A stretch of 64,000 nucleotides of DNA from positions 45,934,492 to 45,998,491 of the forward strand of contig NC_052136.2 in NCBI RefSeq assembly GCF_016086655.4, in the 5' to 3' direction. The position numbers were made by a program, and so were the translations under genes. The stretch comes from Lepeophtheirus salmonis. Taxonomy: Eukaryota; Arthropoda; Copepoda; Siphonostomatoida; Caligidae. This document shows, piece by piece, positions 48,498 through 61,137 of this stretch; within the stretch, counting starts at the first letter, position 1, and each line of letters begins with the position of its first letter. Under the pieces are notes generated by a model, which worked only from the letters and a program-made list of their open reading frames with translations, made no database searches and was not told the origin of the DNA.

Positions 48498-50124
48498 TAC
48501 ATTAAAACTTTCTGTAAAGACTTCCAGAATAGATTGAAGGCGATGGAGTCTATAATGAGCAAAAAAGTTTTCCTATTCGTCTTAAATTTAAAATATATTC
48601 ATAATAAAAATATCAATTTCAGCTTATTTATTTTCCACTGCATGTTCTTCTAGATAAAGTTAAAGTGTAGATTTTTTTTTGTTACACTCGGTATTTCTAT
48701 TATTAAATTTACCTAGTCCCTAAATGATATTATCCTAGTTTTCCCTTGTTTTTGTTGTAAAGATCCCTTTTTTGGTATCTGTTTTACTTGAATTCTAAGG
48801 TTATCATAAAGAAGAATAATTAAGTGCATTTGCCGCTTCTCTTGATAAAGTGATACCTTTATGATCGTGATCCAATAACTACGAGGGCGTCAGGCACCAT
48901 GCCCATTCTAACTGAATATAAATATTAAATTAGTATACACTTTATTTTACTAAAACTGTAGAATCTTGACAGCATCCTAAATTATTGTGCGTAACAATTG
49001 TTTATTTTAAATGTAGCTTCCAGACCTCTGACTCCTTAGGGATGTAAGAATAACATAAATGATCAATAAATTGTTGCTTTTAAAAAATAAAAAACTGGGG
49101 CATTTATAAAAAAAAACAATAAAAACCTTCAAACAAAAATATATAGATAAAAATATTATCTCAAGCTAGACAACCAGCAAATGAAAAATTATAGTAAAGT
49201 TCTTGTTCACGTCCCTTTTATAATTCAGAGTCCCCCTCTTTACATATAAGCCATATTAAGGGACTGTCTATATGACATCAAAAAGAATATGGTAGGCAAT
49301 AAAATCAGATCATTTGCTGTTACACATAACACAATGGGCGTGCCTGTCATATCTCAATCCGTAAAATAACTACTAACAAAAGGGCGTGTAAAAAAATAAT
49401 AAATATTTCAGCTGTCGATTTGTATAACTAACTTATTCAGAGACTCAGATTTGAACATCATTAGCTTCGTAAATAAAAAAGTTTAAAAATGCGAAAAAAA
49501 AAGTAATAATTACTTATCTAACATAAGATTTGTGTAGTCATTTTGTACCTTTTTTGTTTTACATACCGGCAAAACAGCTTTTAACAACTGACCGCTTAAC
49601 ACTTGAACATATATTTGTTTTTTTACTGGTTATCAGTTGAGCAAAAATATGACAAGAACAGCCAACAAGAAGAAAAAAAATAATAACGTCGTACTAAAAT
49701 AAGATGGTTGCCAAAAGATATTTTTATCATTTTATTTGGCGCATCTAAATTTGGTTATTTTCATTCTTTTATTCATATCCTTGCTACCATGAAGAACGAA
49801 AGTTTAAACCATGATCAAAGGAAAACGCAGCAAATTAACTGCATCTATCCTTCTCTAGGTATTTGACTTTTGTTTTGATTCCCACATCAATCATGCGTGT
49901 ACACGCAATTCATTCCTAAGAAATTTGTATGTTATAGTACTAAAAATTCTAACAGTAAATTTCAGGTTAGTGATTTTCGTTCATCTAAAAATTAATTTAT
50001 AACTCCATTTTCTCTCCTACATAGAAGACATATTTTTAAATCACATAACCGTTTCATTTAGAAAGGGAGAATAATTGAGGCTTGAAAATTAACCATGTGC
50101 AAAGTTTTTATAAATATATTATTA

Positions 50125-50159
50125 AAATATCTTAATGTACAATGTACATTAAGATATTT
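50125..50159. repeat. Perfect palindrome, 17-bp arms, 1-base centre
   Basis: AAATATCTTAATGTACA, A, TGTACATTAAGATATTT. No gene or recognised element boundary is adjacent. Confidence 0.65.
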
Positions 50160-51198
50160 CTTTTTGTTGAAATGTCCAAGTAGTCGGGTCAAAATCTGTT
50201 ACTTTTCATTAAAAAAATACAGTTGACTAGGTTTGAAGAAAAATAAACCATTTTTGGAAGTAGCTCAACAGCTTCAATTTTTTTAATATTGCCAACTTTT
50301 TCATTAAAAGTTACTTCTTCTTAAATTATGGAAACAGTTCACGATACAACTTTTTATGTTCTTTAATTTTTTAAAGCTGACTTAATATATTCTCGAAAAA
50401 TATTAATTTTGGGCAGAGAAAAAATGTTTATAATTTAAATTATAACGCAAAATAGTTAAAGAGAAAACGAATAAATCTAGAACCTGTTGCATGTAATATT
50501 TTTGGATGATTTTCTCCATTTTTCTCCTGCAAAACTAGACTTTTTGTTTTGATTGTATCGGTTTTTAATTTGGGATGTAAAATTAGTCGAATTTATTATT
50601 CCTTCAAATTTTAAACGCCCTCTAATAAGTATCATTGCAGATTTGCAGATCTTGAGTACTTTTGTTAAAAATATAAACACATACAGTATAAAGCTATCCT
50701 CAATTACAATTATAAATTATAACAGTTGAAGAATAATTAGTAACAAATACTATTACTGGATACTTTGTAGTTTCCTTACAAGTTAGTTACACAAATACTT
50801 ATTTGAACAACGATGGAAAGGAGATATATAACTCGAACATTTTATTAATATAGGAAAATATAAGTAGGATTAATGTTTTATTTCATAAAATTAGAGTAAA
50901 TTATTATGTGCAAAAACGATCGAGAAACTAACACAATCTTAAATTAATTTATATCTTAATCACGCATTTGTTACAAAATTGACTGTAAATAAATGTCCTT
51001 CATCGAGAAAGGTGTTATTACTATTAAAGAAATATCAAGTTTTGGGGGGAAAGCATGCATGGGAGAAGCCTCTTCTCCTCATAACAAAAAAGTCGTAAAC
51101 GATAGATACAACTAATTGTGAGCCTCGTCTTAATCAGGTGTACCATATGTCTCGCTCTCACCTTCTCCTCGTGATCTTACGAAAAAACCATCGCTATG

Positions 51199-51745
51199 TA
51201 TAAGTTTGTTTACACGTCATACTTTTCCTTTCGATCACGAAATTCGAGATCTTTTAACACTAAGGAAATAACTTTGCTATGTTCAACGTCGCTTCAAAAA
51301 AACGAAGAATATATTATTGAAGTAGGAGGAGAAGGATCACGACTTTCTCGAGATATTCGGACAATTAGTACTTTGAATGATGATGAAAGTAGATGGAAGG
51401 TCAAGATCCAAGAAAAAGCCTCATATAATGAGATATAATCTTCTCCGGCATTATCCCTTAGTCCACGAATCGACTCCAAATCCATCTCAAATACTCCAGC
51501 AGAGACACACTCACAACCTCCTCTAAATAATGAGACCTTCGACTTACTTTCATGATCCTCCGAAGTACAAAATGTCCAAATATCATTAAAAAGTCGAAAT
51601 TTCTTTCCTTCTAATCGAATAATATATTCATTGCTTTGTGAAGTTATTTCCTTATAGTTAAAAGATGGCAATAATTTAATTTTAATTATTTTCTGTCTCT
51701 GTCTCAAATTTCGAGATAGAAAGAAAAAGTATCTTAAACTTATAC
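51199..51745. repeat. Diverged inverted repeat with protein-like arms
   Basis: The left arm (about 51199-51402) and the reverse complement of the right arm (about 51540-51745) share mirrored words: TATAAGTTT, CTTTTAAC, AAGGAAATAACTT, GAATATATTATT, CGACTTT, GATATT, GGACA and ATGAAAGTA. Translated in the matching frame, both give similar peptides. The left arm on plus reads KEITLLCSTS, EEYIIEVGGEGSRLSRDIRT and DDESRWKV. The right arm on minus reads KEITSQSNEYIIRLEGKKFR and EDHESKSKV. The minus frame stays open for 137 codons through the central 140 bp. I do not recognise the family. Confidence 0.6.
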
Positions 51746-54700
51746 AATCGACCCGATATTATAGCCCACCTTTATTCTACTTTGAAGAAAAAAACAAATC
51801 AAATATGCAAACTGAGGTATCGTATAAAAATCCATATATATTAAATATTATAAATATTTCATTACAAAAATCTTCAATTACTCCAAAGAAAAAAAATATT
51901 ATGCATGTATTAAAATAGACTCATTATATTTATAAGCAAAAAGTCTACGAGGAAACGACTTTATTGATATTATGTAATGGAGGTTAAAAAGTTCAGAATC
52001 ACTTATCTTAAGTAATGGAGTATATATTCTAAAGAGATTTATTACATAATATAGTTTGAATATTAATGTTTAAAATGTTTACATTTGAGCATAGTCAATT
52101 ATTTCGAATACTCAATTAAGTTTGTATAATAGTCAAGATCGTGGATAAGATTTTTCTTTGAGGCGAATAACAAAGTAGAAGATTGACTAGCTCAGAAGCT
52201 TATTTATATTCAGGATAAATTTAAATTGTTTTTTGTTTTATTTTAGTGCACAGTATGATACTTTTATAGTATATTAAACAAAAGGAAGAAATAATTGTTT
52301 AAAAATAATAATTACACATATTAGTTTAGAACTATTATCTTTCTAAAATAATATTTTTATTTTTTTTTCAATTGACATTTTTTGAAGAATATTATAAAAT
52401 TTGACATCTTATGGAGAATGTTTCACAATTTTTTCTTTTTTCTTCTCTATTTTTTGATGAATTTTTTTATTATAAATGTCATATTTTCAATCAATTGCCA
52501 ACTTTTATATCCCTTTTTGACAATATAATGTTATTTTTTGATAAACATATTACAAGTTTCATGATCCCACTTTCTTTTAAACAATATTTTAGAAATTTTC
52601 GCAACAAAATTTACATTAGAAAAGTCAAGCTTAAGTATATGTGGAACGAAACATTCATAATATCAACATTACTTCTTCAACTTGTGCAAACTACAACCTT
52701 AAATACAATCTACTAATATATATGTTTATGTCGTATGTAAGTAGGTATTTTAAATCTATTTTAACTTATTTAAACAAATTGTTCAAGTTGCAACTAAAAA
52801 TTAAATTAAGATTTTCTAATGGCGAATTTATATTACTTGTGGCGAGATAAGTGAAAAATTATATTTAAGTAGATAAACTTGATTTTTGACTAATTACACC
52901 CAGCAAGAGTTGTATTCACGATTACTAATTAAATAATTTATCTTTCGGATTCTGGAATGTTTTATCAATTGTTATTACCTTTAATTTTCATCTAAATAGT
53001 TATTTTACGTTGAAATATGGTTCTGGATCGAAATTAACTAAAAAAAGTTATTTTTTTAAATAGGCTTTAAAAGCTAAACTTATTGGAGTTCAAGGTTTTT
53101 AATAAAATTTTCGTGCTCTAATGCATACATAACTTACAATATTAAATGTGATTTTCAACCGAGGGGCGATAATATTGTAGTAGATTTTAAAATGCACCAA
53201 TTGTAACTTGTACAGTCTGTTTATACAAGTTTTAACTTTTACATACATCACAACTCGTACACAGCCAATATATAGATTCTAAGTAGGTTTCTAAAGTCGA
53301 ATCCATTTAAAGACTGATACAATCAATACAACATCTGAATTCCATCCTACCTAGAATGAAAAAATGGTGAGTAAATCGATGATGCTGGGAAAAATATAAA
53401 TTTCCTTCACAGGTGAAAAGATCAATAATATAAGGAAAGATACACAAGCAATAGGGAGAGAATCAAATCTACTACTATTGACTATTAATACCTATATAGT
53501 TTATGTAGAAGATTACGTCAATTTAAAAAACATTAACCCAATGGGTTCTATCTACTAAAAAGACGAGTTAAAAGCACAATATAATCAAGAAGAAGTCCTG
53601 ATATGTTGTTCAACTAAAATTATTATTATTATTTTTTTTTTTGACTGTAGGTTCTGTTTTTATATATTGTATTACTATTCTTTTTAGAGAAATAAATGAA
53701 TTTCCTATAACTACTTTACTATTGGATCAATCTAAAAATCTACTAAATAGCACGTGATGCCACTAGACAGTCATAAAAAGAAAACTGTACATTATTTGTA
53801 CAATATCATAGCCAATGGGAAAAGTACCAAAAGCCCCTTTTTGTTAAAAATGAAATTTTTGCCATACATTAATACATAATTCGTTATTTTAATTGTATCT
53901 TGCAACCTTTTCTCAAATAATAAAAGATAAAACAAGAGAAAGGCCTGATATAAGTTGGTTTTAGATAGACAGCTCTTCTTAACTACGAAATATTTTATTT
54001 TGAACTCTTCACAACATCTTAATTTTCTCCGGCCTCATCATCCCTTACAAACCAGTTTTAATACAAACACACGCTAATAGAGATAAGTCCGGTAAAAATA
54101 TTCTCTACCACGTCAGTTCCTCATTATCCTTCCTTACGGAAAAATATGTATGTCTTCTTTTAATCAGGAACAAAAAGTCTCTCACTTCTGTGTATTTTGT
54201 GAAATTGAAATTATAAAATAGACAACGCTATTTTTGCTAAAAAAACTACTTTTTTAATCGAGGCTTATTTAATTTAATTAACTTTTTATTTGAAGGTCGT
54301 TCCTTTGTTTTTTTTTTTATTTGATTTCTTGATTTTATCTTTTTTCAATGCGAGGACTAAGGTGTACAACAATGGCTACAAAAAATATAATATTTTTTTA
54401 CATAATGCATGCAACCTCATTAAAACAGATGGGTACTAACCCCCCCCAAAATTTGCAAAAAGTATTCATAGTTTCACTTTAAGTATAACAAATTATATAT
54501 GGTTGAAACCACAAAGGTATACTGTTAAGATTATTTTAAATAAAAATGTGTTTTTCTTGATACCTTATATTCAAACAAGTATTTTTATCGTTTTGATTGA
54601 TATTTATGAGTGCAAAATCTATGGAATAAATAGGTGATCTATCAAAACCATAATATTGCGACTTGTGGCACTTTTAATCTAGACCCATGATATGCAAGCA

Positions 54701-55391
54701 CTAAGGATGGCATTTTCATATGTCTATGTGTACAGATAAGGTGACCACGTACAACATAACAAAAGTGGGAGGTCTAGAGTCTTTAGGTGGGACATTGAGA
54801 GGACATTTAGGCTTTAGTAAAAGTTGTATTCTTTCTCAAAAAATATATATTATAAATAAACTTCGACATAATGATAATAGTAAAACTATAAATATCACAA
54901 TGTACAATCTTGTAATCTACTTGTAATATGAAAGTAAAAGTTTAATTTGATTTAACAAAGAAAAAAAATTAATATATTAGATGTACTAAAAGGTGTATTT
55001 CTTAAGGGTTATATTTTCTTTTATAAATTGTAATAAAAGAAAAGTTTCTGTGTTTCTATATCTATGTTTTTTACTTTAAATATAATTTATTGAGATTTAT
55101 CAACAAAAGAAAGACATTGACTGAAAATGCGAGACGTGAGATAGAAACCAAAATAGCTGAGGGGAAGGGGAATAAGGAAAACTGCTCACTCTAATTGTTA
55201 AGGGAACCGGATTTTCTAGAAAAATATTTCAACAAATATTTGTCTTGTGCCATTTTTCTAAAAGCAAAGATAGGTTTAAGGAGCAGTCATTTATCTAGGA
55301 ACAAATCATATCTACACCCCATCCAGAATGTGAGGGCAATAACAAAATTTGTAATAAAAACAATCATTGCTACTTTTCAATAAAGTAATTA

Positions 55392-55886
55392 CAGTCAAAT
55401 CCGGATATAAGAAGTATAGAATAAAAATGCACAACTTTATCTCTGAATAAAATACCTCGTATCGAAGAAACATGAAGTAAAAAATCTGCATCAAGTCAAC
55501 TTCATTAGAATTCATGAGTCTGATGAAGAAATTAGAATGAAGAATTTTCATAAAGATTTCTCCTTTTTTAGCTGACACAAATTGTAAGCTGACACAAACA
55601 TATTTTTCTGTATGTTTATTTTTAGATTTATTTCACATATTTTTAAATCAGTACAGATACTTATTATGACTGTTTCACGAAAAACATTAACATTAATACG
55701 AAAACATTACAGAATACGTGAATTAAATATTACTTTTTAATAGTTAAAATTTGATGTATCAGATCATTTACATATTCTAACTATCCAAAAATTATGGTCT
55801 TGTATATACTTTGGATATAAGAAAAATCTAGATATAGTCAACTTTTCATCTGAAAAGTACGAGTTTCCTTGATGCAGATTTGATTG
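55392..55886. repeat. Pogo/Tigger-like MITE
   Basis: The left end is CAGTCAAATCCGGATATAAG and the reversed right end is CAATCAAATCTGCATCAAGG. Both abut TA (55390-55391 and 55887-55888). The CAGTCAAAT-type start recalls pogo/Tigger TIRs. The 495-bp interior has no transposase. The TIRs share 11-12 of the first 14 bases only. Confidence 0.5.
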
Positions 55887-57279
55887 TATTTACATAAATT
55901 GATTGAAATAGCCTTAATCATAGACTGGAGTAATATGAGGCCATCGGTAAAATGAGACACCATTTATTAAAGGATTTATAACGCAAAACGTCTACTATAG
56001 AAGTTCTTCCCAAAACTTAAAAAATATAGATAATTTTGAAAAAGCGTCTTAATTACCCCAGTTACCCCTACTTTATATGTATATGACACATGCACTATTT
56101 TCTACTTTTATTTTAAGACCAACTACGAGCTATTTTTTTCTATTGTTAGATTAGTTATGAAATTGAATTAAAAAAGGGTTGTAGTAAATGTCTTCATGAA
56201 TTGAACATAATTTTTTTTTATTAAATATTATTCTGATGACATAAAATAAAAAGATTAACCAAAAAGAAATAGTGGATTATAAATCTTTCTAACAAAGGTA
56301 TATCGGTCCTTAATATGACATGAAAATACATCTTGTTTTTGATTAGAAGACTTGAAAAATGTGACAATTTTAGAGGGGCCTTTTGAAGGTATCAAATTAC
56401 AAATATTATGGTAAATTTCCTCTTGTAAACTAATTGAAAACTTTGATATCATTACATGCTAGACTAGTCTGTCATTAATTTTAATTTAAGTTCTAATTAC
56501 AATATTCATTATTCTTTAAAATTGGATTGATGATGAGGTCATTTAATAAAAGTTTTTTAAGTAGTCTTGTAGTTTTGTAGATTAAAGCAATGTCAAATAA
56601 GTCATTTGTCTGCTATAATCATGTAATTTTTTATAATGGAAATGAAAAGTTTGAATCGTCTTCCATTATTGATTTACAATTTTGTTCCAGAAGAAGTCGT
56701 ATTCTAGGATAGAAAAGATTCCATCTAAAGATATATGATAAACATTCAAAGTGATTATATATTTTATCATATCATGAAGAAGTATTTTTCTGCTTTGTAT
56801 ATATATATATATAAAGCAGTATAGAATGGGAAACGGTCGATTTAGATGTCTAAAAATTGAAATATTATATCCAAAGAATATATCTCTCAACATATTAGTA
56901 CATAAACAAACATATCAATTTATGATATTAAAAAAATATTGTAGCTATGCTGCCCCTCAACGAATGCAGCCTTGGCAATTGCCCATTTCTGTGTAACCGT
57001 TTCTGTGTAAAATACATAAGAAGAAAATAGATTTCCAACTTTAGACATATAAAGGGACATTTTTATTAGCTTCATTTATATATTTAAATAAAATTTTGTT
57101 ACAGTTCTGACTTTTTTGGATTATCTTTCTACTAATTACTAATAGCAAGTTTATTGTGTAAACTGAAGCCACATTGTACATATGCTTGTAAGAAGGTACA
57201 ATGTACATTAGGATGAGAATGATATTACAATGTAACGAAGTTTCATTATTACATTTCAGAACTTCCTCATGGGTCAATT

Positions 57280-57490
57280 CTAGTGTTGTACCAGTCTTTA
57301 TTTATTGGTTTCAGTCCAGTCATAGGATCGGTCCTCCCGACTATCAGTATTAGAACTGAAAAGAACAGAAGGAAATAAAGTTGAGTAACGTTATCAAGGA
57401 CAAATATTATAAGTTTAAGGAAAGAGATGCAGGACTAAACTGGACAAGACTGTATTGTTCAGTCCTAAATAAGGATTGAAACATCACTAG
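57280..57490. repeat. MITE of the TAGTGTTGTA family, copy 2
   Basis: The left end is CTAGTGTTGTACCAGTC and the reversed right end is CTAGTGATGTTTCAATC, continuing into C(C/T)TTATTTA on both sides. The interior aligns with the 13184-13349 copy (TTAGAACTGA, TTATAAGTTTA, GGACTAAACTGGACAAGACT). It is non-coding. Confidence 0.65.
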
Positions 57491-58422
57491 TCATGAAAAA
57501 TTACCACTTAATATCAAAAAATAGATGATAAATTCAAAAAAAATGTTCAAGTTTACTTCATAGTCTGTGCGCAGTATGCAATCTAAACATAGTATTTTCT
57601 TCATTTTCCTTGATAAAAGTGCGTATGTTAAAGGATTAAAAAAAATTAAAATTGTAGGATACATTTTATTGTAATTGATGTAGCTTGTTCTCCAGTTTTC
57701 AGTGATATTTATTTGATAGAAACGGAGTAATTTTGTTTTTTTTTGTTTTAATATGGTTTATGACAGCTGAATTTGGGTTCCTTCTTTCCAACATTTTGAA
57801 GCAAAGCTTCTCTTTGCTCTTTAGTGTTAGATTCATTTATGGGAAGATACATACAGTGTACACATGTATCATCATTGGAAAGGATCGTTTCATGAAGAAT
57901 CTGTCACCTATGAGCAAGTTGTAGAATAATAATGATAAAATAATTGAAGAAATATATTTACAATTTTCATTTATTTCTAAAGTGGCTTGATATTAATGCT
58001 GTCTTCCTTTAGTTTTATTAAATTAGTTATCTCGTTCATCCCTATTTACTGTATCTATTTGGTATTTATATTAATATTATATGATCACAGTATGTATTGC
58101 AAGCTCCTGGTATAAGTGCGCATTTGAAGTCAATTTCCCCAGGAAAAATTATTTATATGTAGCGAATAAGTGGCACTTCGTGTACACCACGAATCAAATT
58201 CCATTGGGAAAATTTGTACCGAAAACAAAGATCCAGAAGATATATTGACATACAATAGGAGCGAGTGGATTACTTAAAGAAAACAAAGATGTCAAAAGTC
58301 ACTTATCTATGGAAATACAAAAGAAATAGGGTCTTAATAACATAAATGACGTTTTAAACTGTAATGCGACTATTCACCCTACAATAGCGATGCTGAAGCG
58401 GTGACTACAGATTTCCTGAATT

Positions 58423-58725
58423 TCAAAGATGGTAAAGGCAAATTTGCGAATAATTTGAGCAAAAATTATGCTTATAGGCGTATGAATGTGTAATTTTATC
58501 TCCTTGCCTCCTTCTCTTTGATTCAACAACATCCCATGCTCCTCTCAAGGATGTCTTGGCCAATGCTTTCATACCATAGCTATGATCAATTTCCGGTTTA
58601 AGCTCAGGGGATATGGTTGAAATAATATCGGGCTTTAGATATATTGAGCCTTTGGTCATGTTCTTGGGAAATAATTTTTTGTTCAAAATGTTGAAAACGT
58701 AGGATAAATAACTTAGTGACGTCAT
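58423..58725 (-). other. Unrecognised open frame, 100 codons
   Basis: The minus frame contains GSIYLKPDIISTISPELKPE, then IDHSYGMKALAKTSLRGAW and DVVESKRRRQGDKIT. Base composition is less AT-biased than its surroundings, which hints at coding origin. I find no matching family, no clear splice sites and no neighbouring exon. A repeat-encoded or retroposed fragment is as likely as a real exon. Confidence 0.25.
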
Positions 58726-59002
58726 AGAAAAGTGAGATCTTACGATAAAATATTGACCGCAGTATCTCCTTAAACTTGTTAAGCTACTTTAGATTTGGTT
58801 TAGAGCAGCACAAGCAAAACTCTTTGTGGCATTTTTATTCTGCTCTAGTCTAGATAATATACATTGTAATTTACTAATAACTTTTGACGCCACTCACTCG
58901 AGATTGCTAGCTCCCCCAAAAGCATGTGGGACTTCGTGATTCGATGGCTTTCTACCCTATTTGGACTCCACATCCTGGCTAATTTTTTGTAGTTATACTT
59001 CA

Positions 59003-59213
59003 GGGTGCCCCCCCCCCCAAAAAAAAAAAAAAAAAAATTAAGGCTTTCGTAGTTTTTTGTTACTTTCTTCAAAATTTCATCAGATTTGTGCTCAAGGTAA
59101 ATATCAACATACTTTAATTAAATTTCTGAGATGAGTTCGTTAATAAACACAGTACAAAAAAAATCAAGCTTTACCCATAAAATTTAGGAACTAAGAGGGC
59201 ACCAGCCTCACCC
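59003..59213. repeat. Possible GGGTGAG-type MITE copy with C11/A-run tract
   Basis: The right end CACCAGCCTCACCC is followed by TA at 59214-59215 and matches the right end of the 33147-33609 element. The left limit is guessed from CAGGGTG at 59001-59007, which leads into 11 C residues and then a run of A. Only the right end is convincing. Confidence 0.35.
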
Positions 59214-61137
59214 TATAAATAGTATGTAATAGGAAAATGATAAGTCCACGTAGAAAGGATTTCAGTAAATGTTTTTTTTTTTTTTTTTTCATTTTCTCTC
59301 CATAAAAGTTTTCATAATAAAATATATATTTAGCGTACTATAAAAATGACTATTTTCCTGCAACCCACTCAACAAATTATTGGTATGTCTCATTGGATGT
59401 TTGTATATAAATGTAATTAATTATTTTATAAACAATCTTTAAATATCGGACGAACTGATTAATGAAGGCCCTTTTTCCATTAACTAAATTGAAGATAAAT
59501 AAATCATTAGTATAGTGAGTATAAGTGATGATTGCCCATGCTCTTTTCTCAGAAGATCAATGAATTTAATATGGAACTTAAAATGTATCCCATTCAATAC
59601 CTGTTATTGATCCTTGAAAAAGTCCAAATTTTAAATCTTACCAATTTAAATTATTCAGTGAAACTTTAAGGATATCTTATACACTAGAGTAATTTATATC
59701 AAAAATATGTCTCGAGGTAAATCCGTATTTCCTAAATATTGAAGCTCAAATAATACATTATTCAATATTTTTTGAGTTTCATATTTCCATTTTAAAACTT
59801 TCTATTGGGTCTTGTTTTCAAAAATTTCAAAAAGTATAATCATATAACTTCAAATTAGCTTCTTTAAAAAATGTACAAAACGTAAATACTACTTATGAAC
59901 TAAATTTCTGAAAATTTAAAATGAATTCTCAAAATCTTGGTAGATGAGTTATTTTGCTACTATATAACTTTAAAAGTAAAGTGGCCATGCTTGAGCTCTT
60001 CTCTTATACTTTTATCGTAGTTTTAAAGAGTAATAATATAAATGGACTAATTTATTATCTATCGTTTTATTTCTATGAAAATTATAGATGTAAAGTCCAA
60101 AAACAAAAAGACCATATCGTTATCAATAGGGATGGGAATATTGTCTTATTTGTGTTGTGCGTAAAAACCACCCCTGAGAAAATGTCATAAAAATGTGGTA
60201 ACTTAGCCAATAGAGATTATTAAGAACTATATTACTCCTTGCCCACTGCTACGTCCGAATGCTTAATATCGGAAGGACTAATTAATAAGATATATTTGTA
60301 CTAACAAAAGAAGGCAAGGACTGTCTAATTTTTTGAAAATAATCTTTGCTAATACCAATATAAACTTTTTTTTTATTTAAAATCAACGTAATTTATACAA
60401 TAGTCCCATCCCTAGGTATCAATATCATAACCTAGAAAGGTTTTTGCTCTACTTTTCCTAAAAAGCATTTCCAACTCTGCCTATGGTGTCCAGTATTTGA
60501 AAAATACGTATTAATATTCTATAATCTTCTTTGTACAGGAAACATTAACGTCTACCATTTTTATCTTGATTGATCGTCTTTTTCGATTGATTTTATTTGT
60601 ATAATCAGGATTGATCATGATAGCCCTGATTTCAATCACCATTACGGATGTGAGTACCATTGTTCCATCATTTTTTTTTCTTCAAAGAAAAGAATACTAA
60701 TATCCCTTAATCAAGGAATAACAAAATCATCAATGCATGAAAGAAAATAACAATATGTAAATAAATTATCTTAAATTAGATTTTCTTTTGATTTAAAAAA
60801 AAGTTTTACATTCATCGGTAGCTTTTGTTATTTTTATGGGTAAAATAATCTTTGATAACTCCTCATTTAAGCTCAAATTATTTGCCCTAGACAATATTCA
60901 TCCCAAGATAAGATTGGAATCGGATTAACATTCATTTAAATAATTCAAAAAGGGTTGTTGTTTCGTTCATAATTTTTATAGGTTTTCCATGAGATCAAAC
61001 CAAACTGACTATTGCATTGTATATATTGCAGATATATATATATATATGAGTATGTAGTAGAGGGGTCATTCCATAGAAATTTTATACATAACTGTCACTT
61101 TGGTATTCAGAGAAATTACCACTATTTCTTCACAGGA

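Noticed and set aside
52411..52850. Two overlapping plus-strand open frames
   Set aside because: Low-complexity Phe/Ile/Asn/Lys-rich translations expected from AT-rich DNA, with no family resemblance.
58998..59040. C11/A-run tract as a functional G-quadruplex
   Set aside because: A single homopolymer run on one strand; no set of four separated G tracts.
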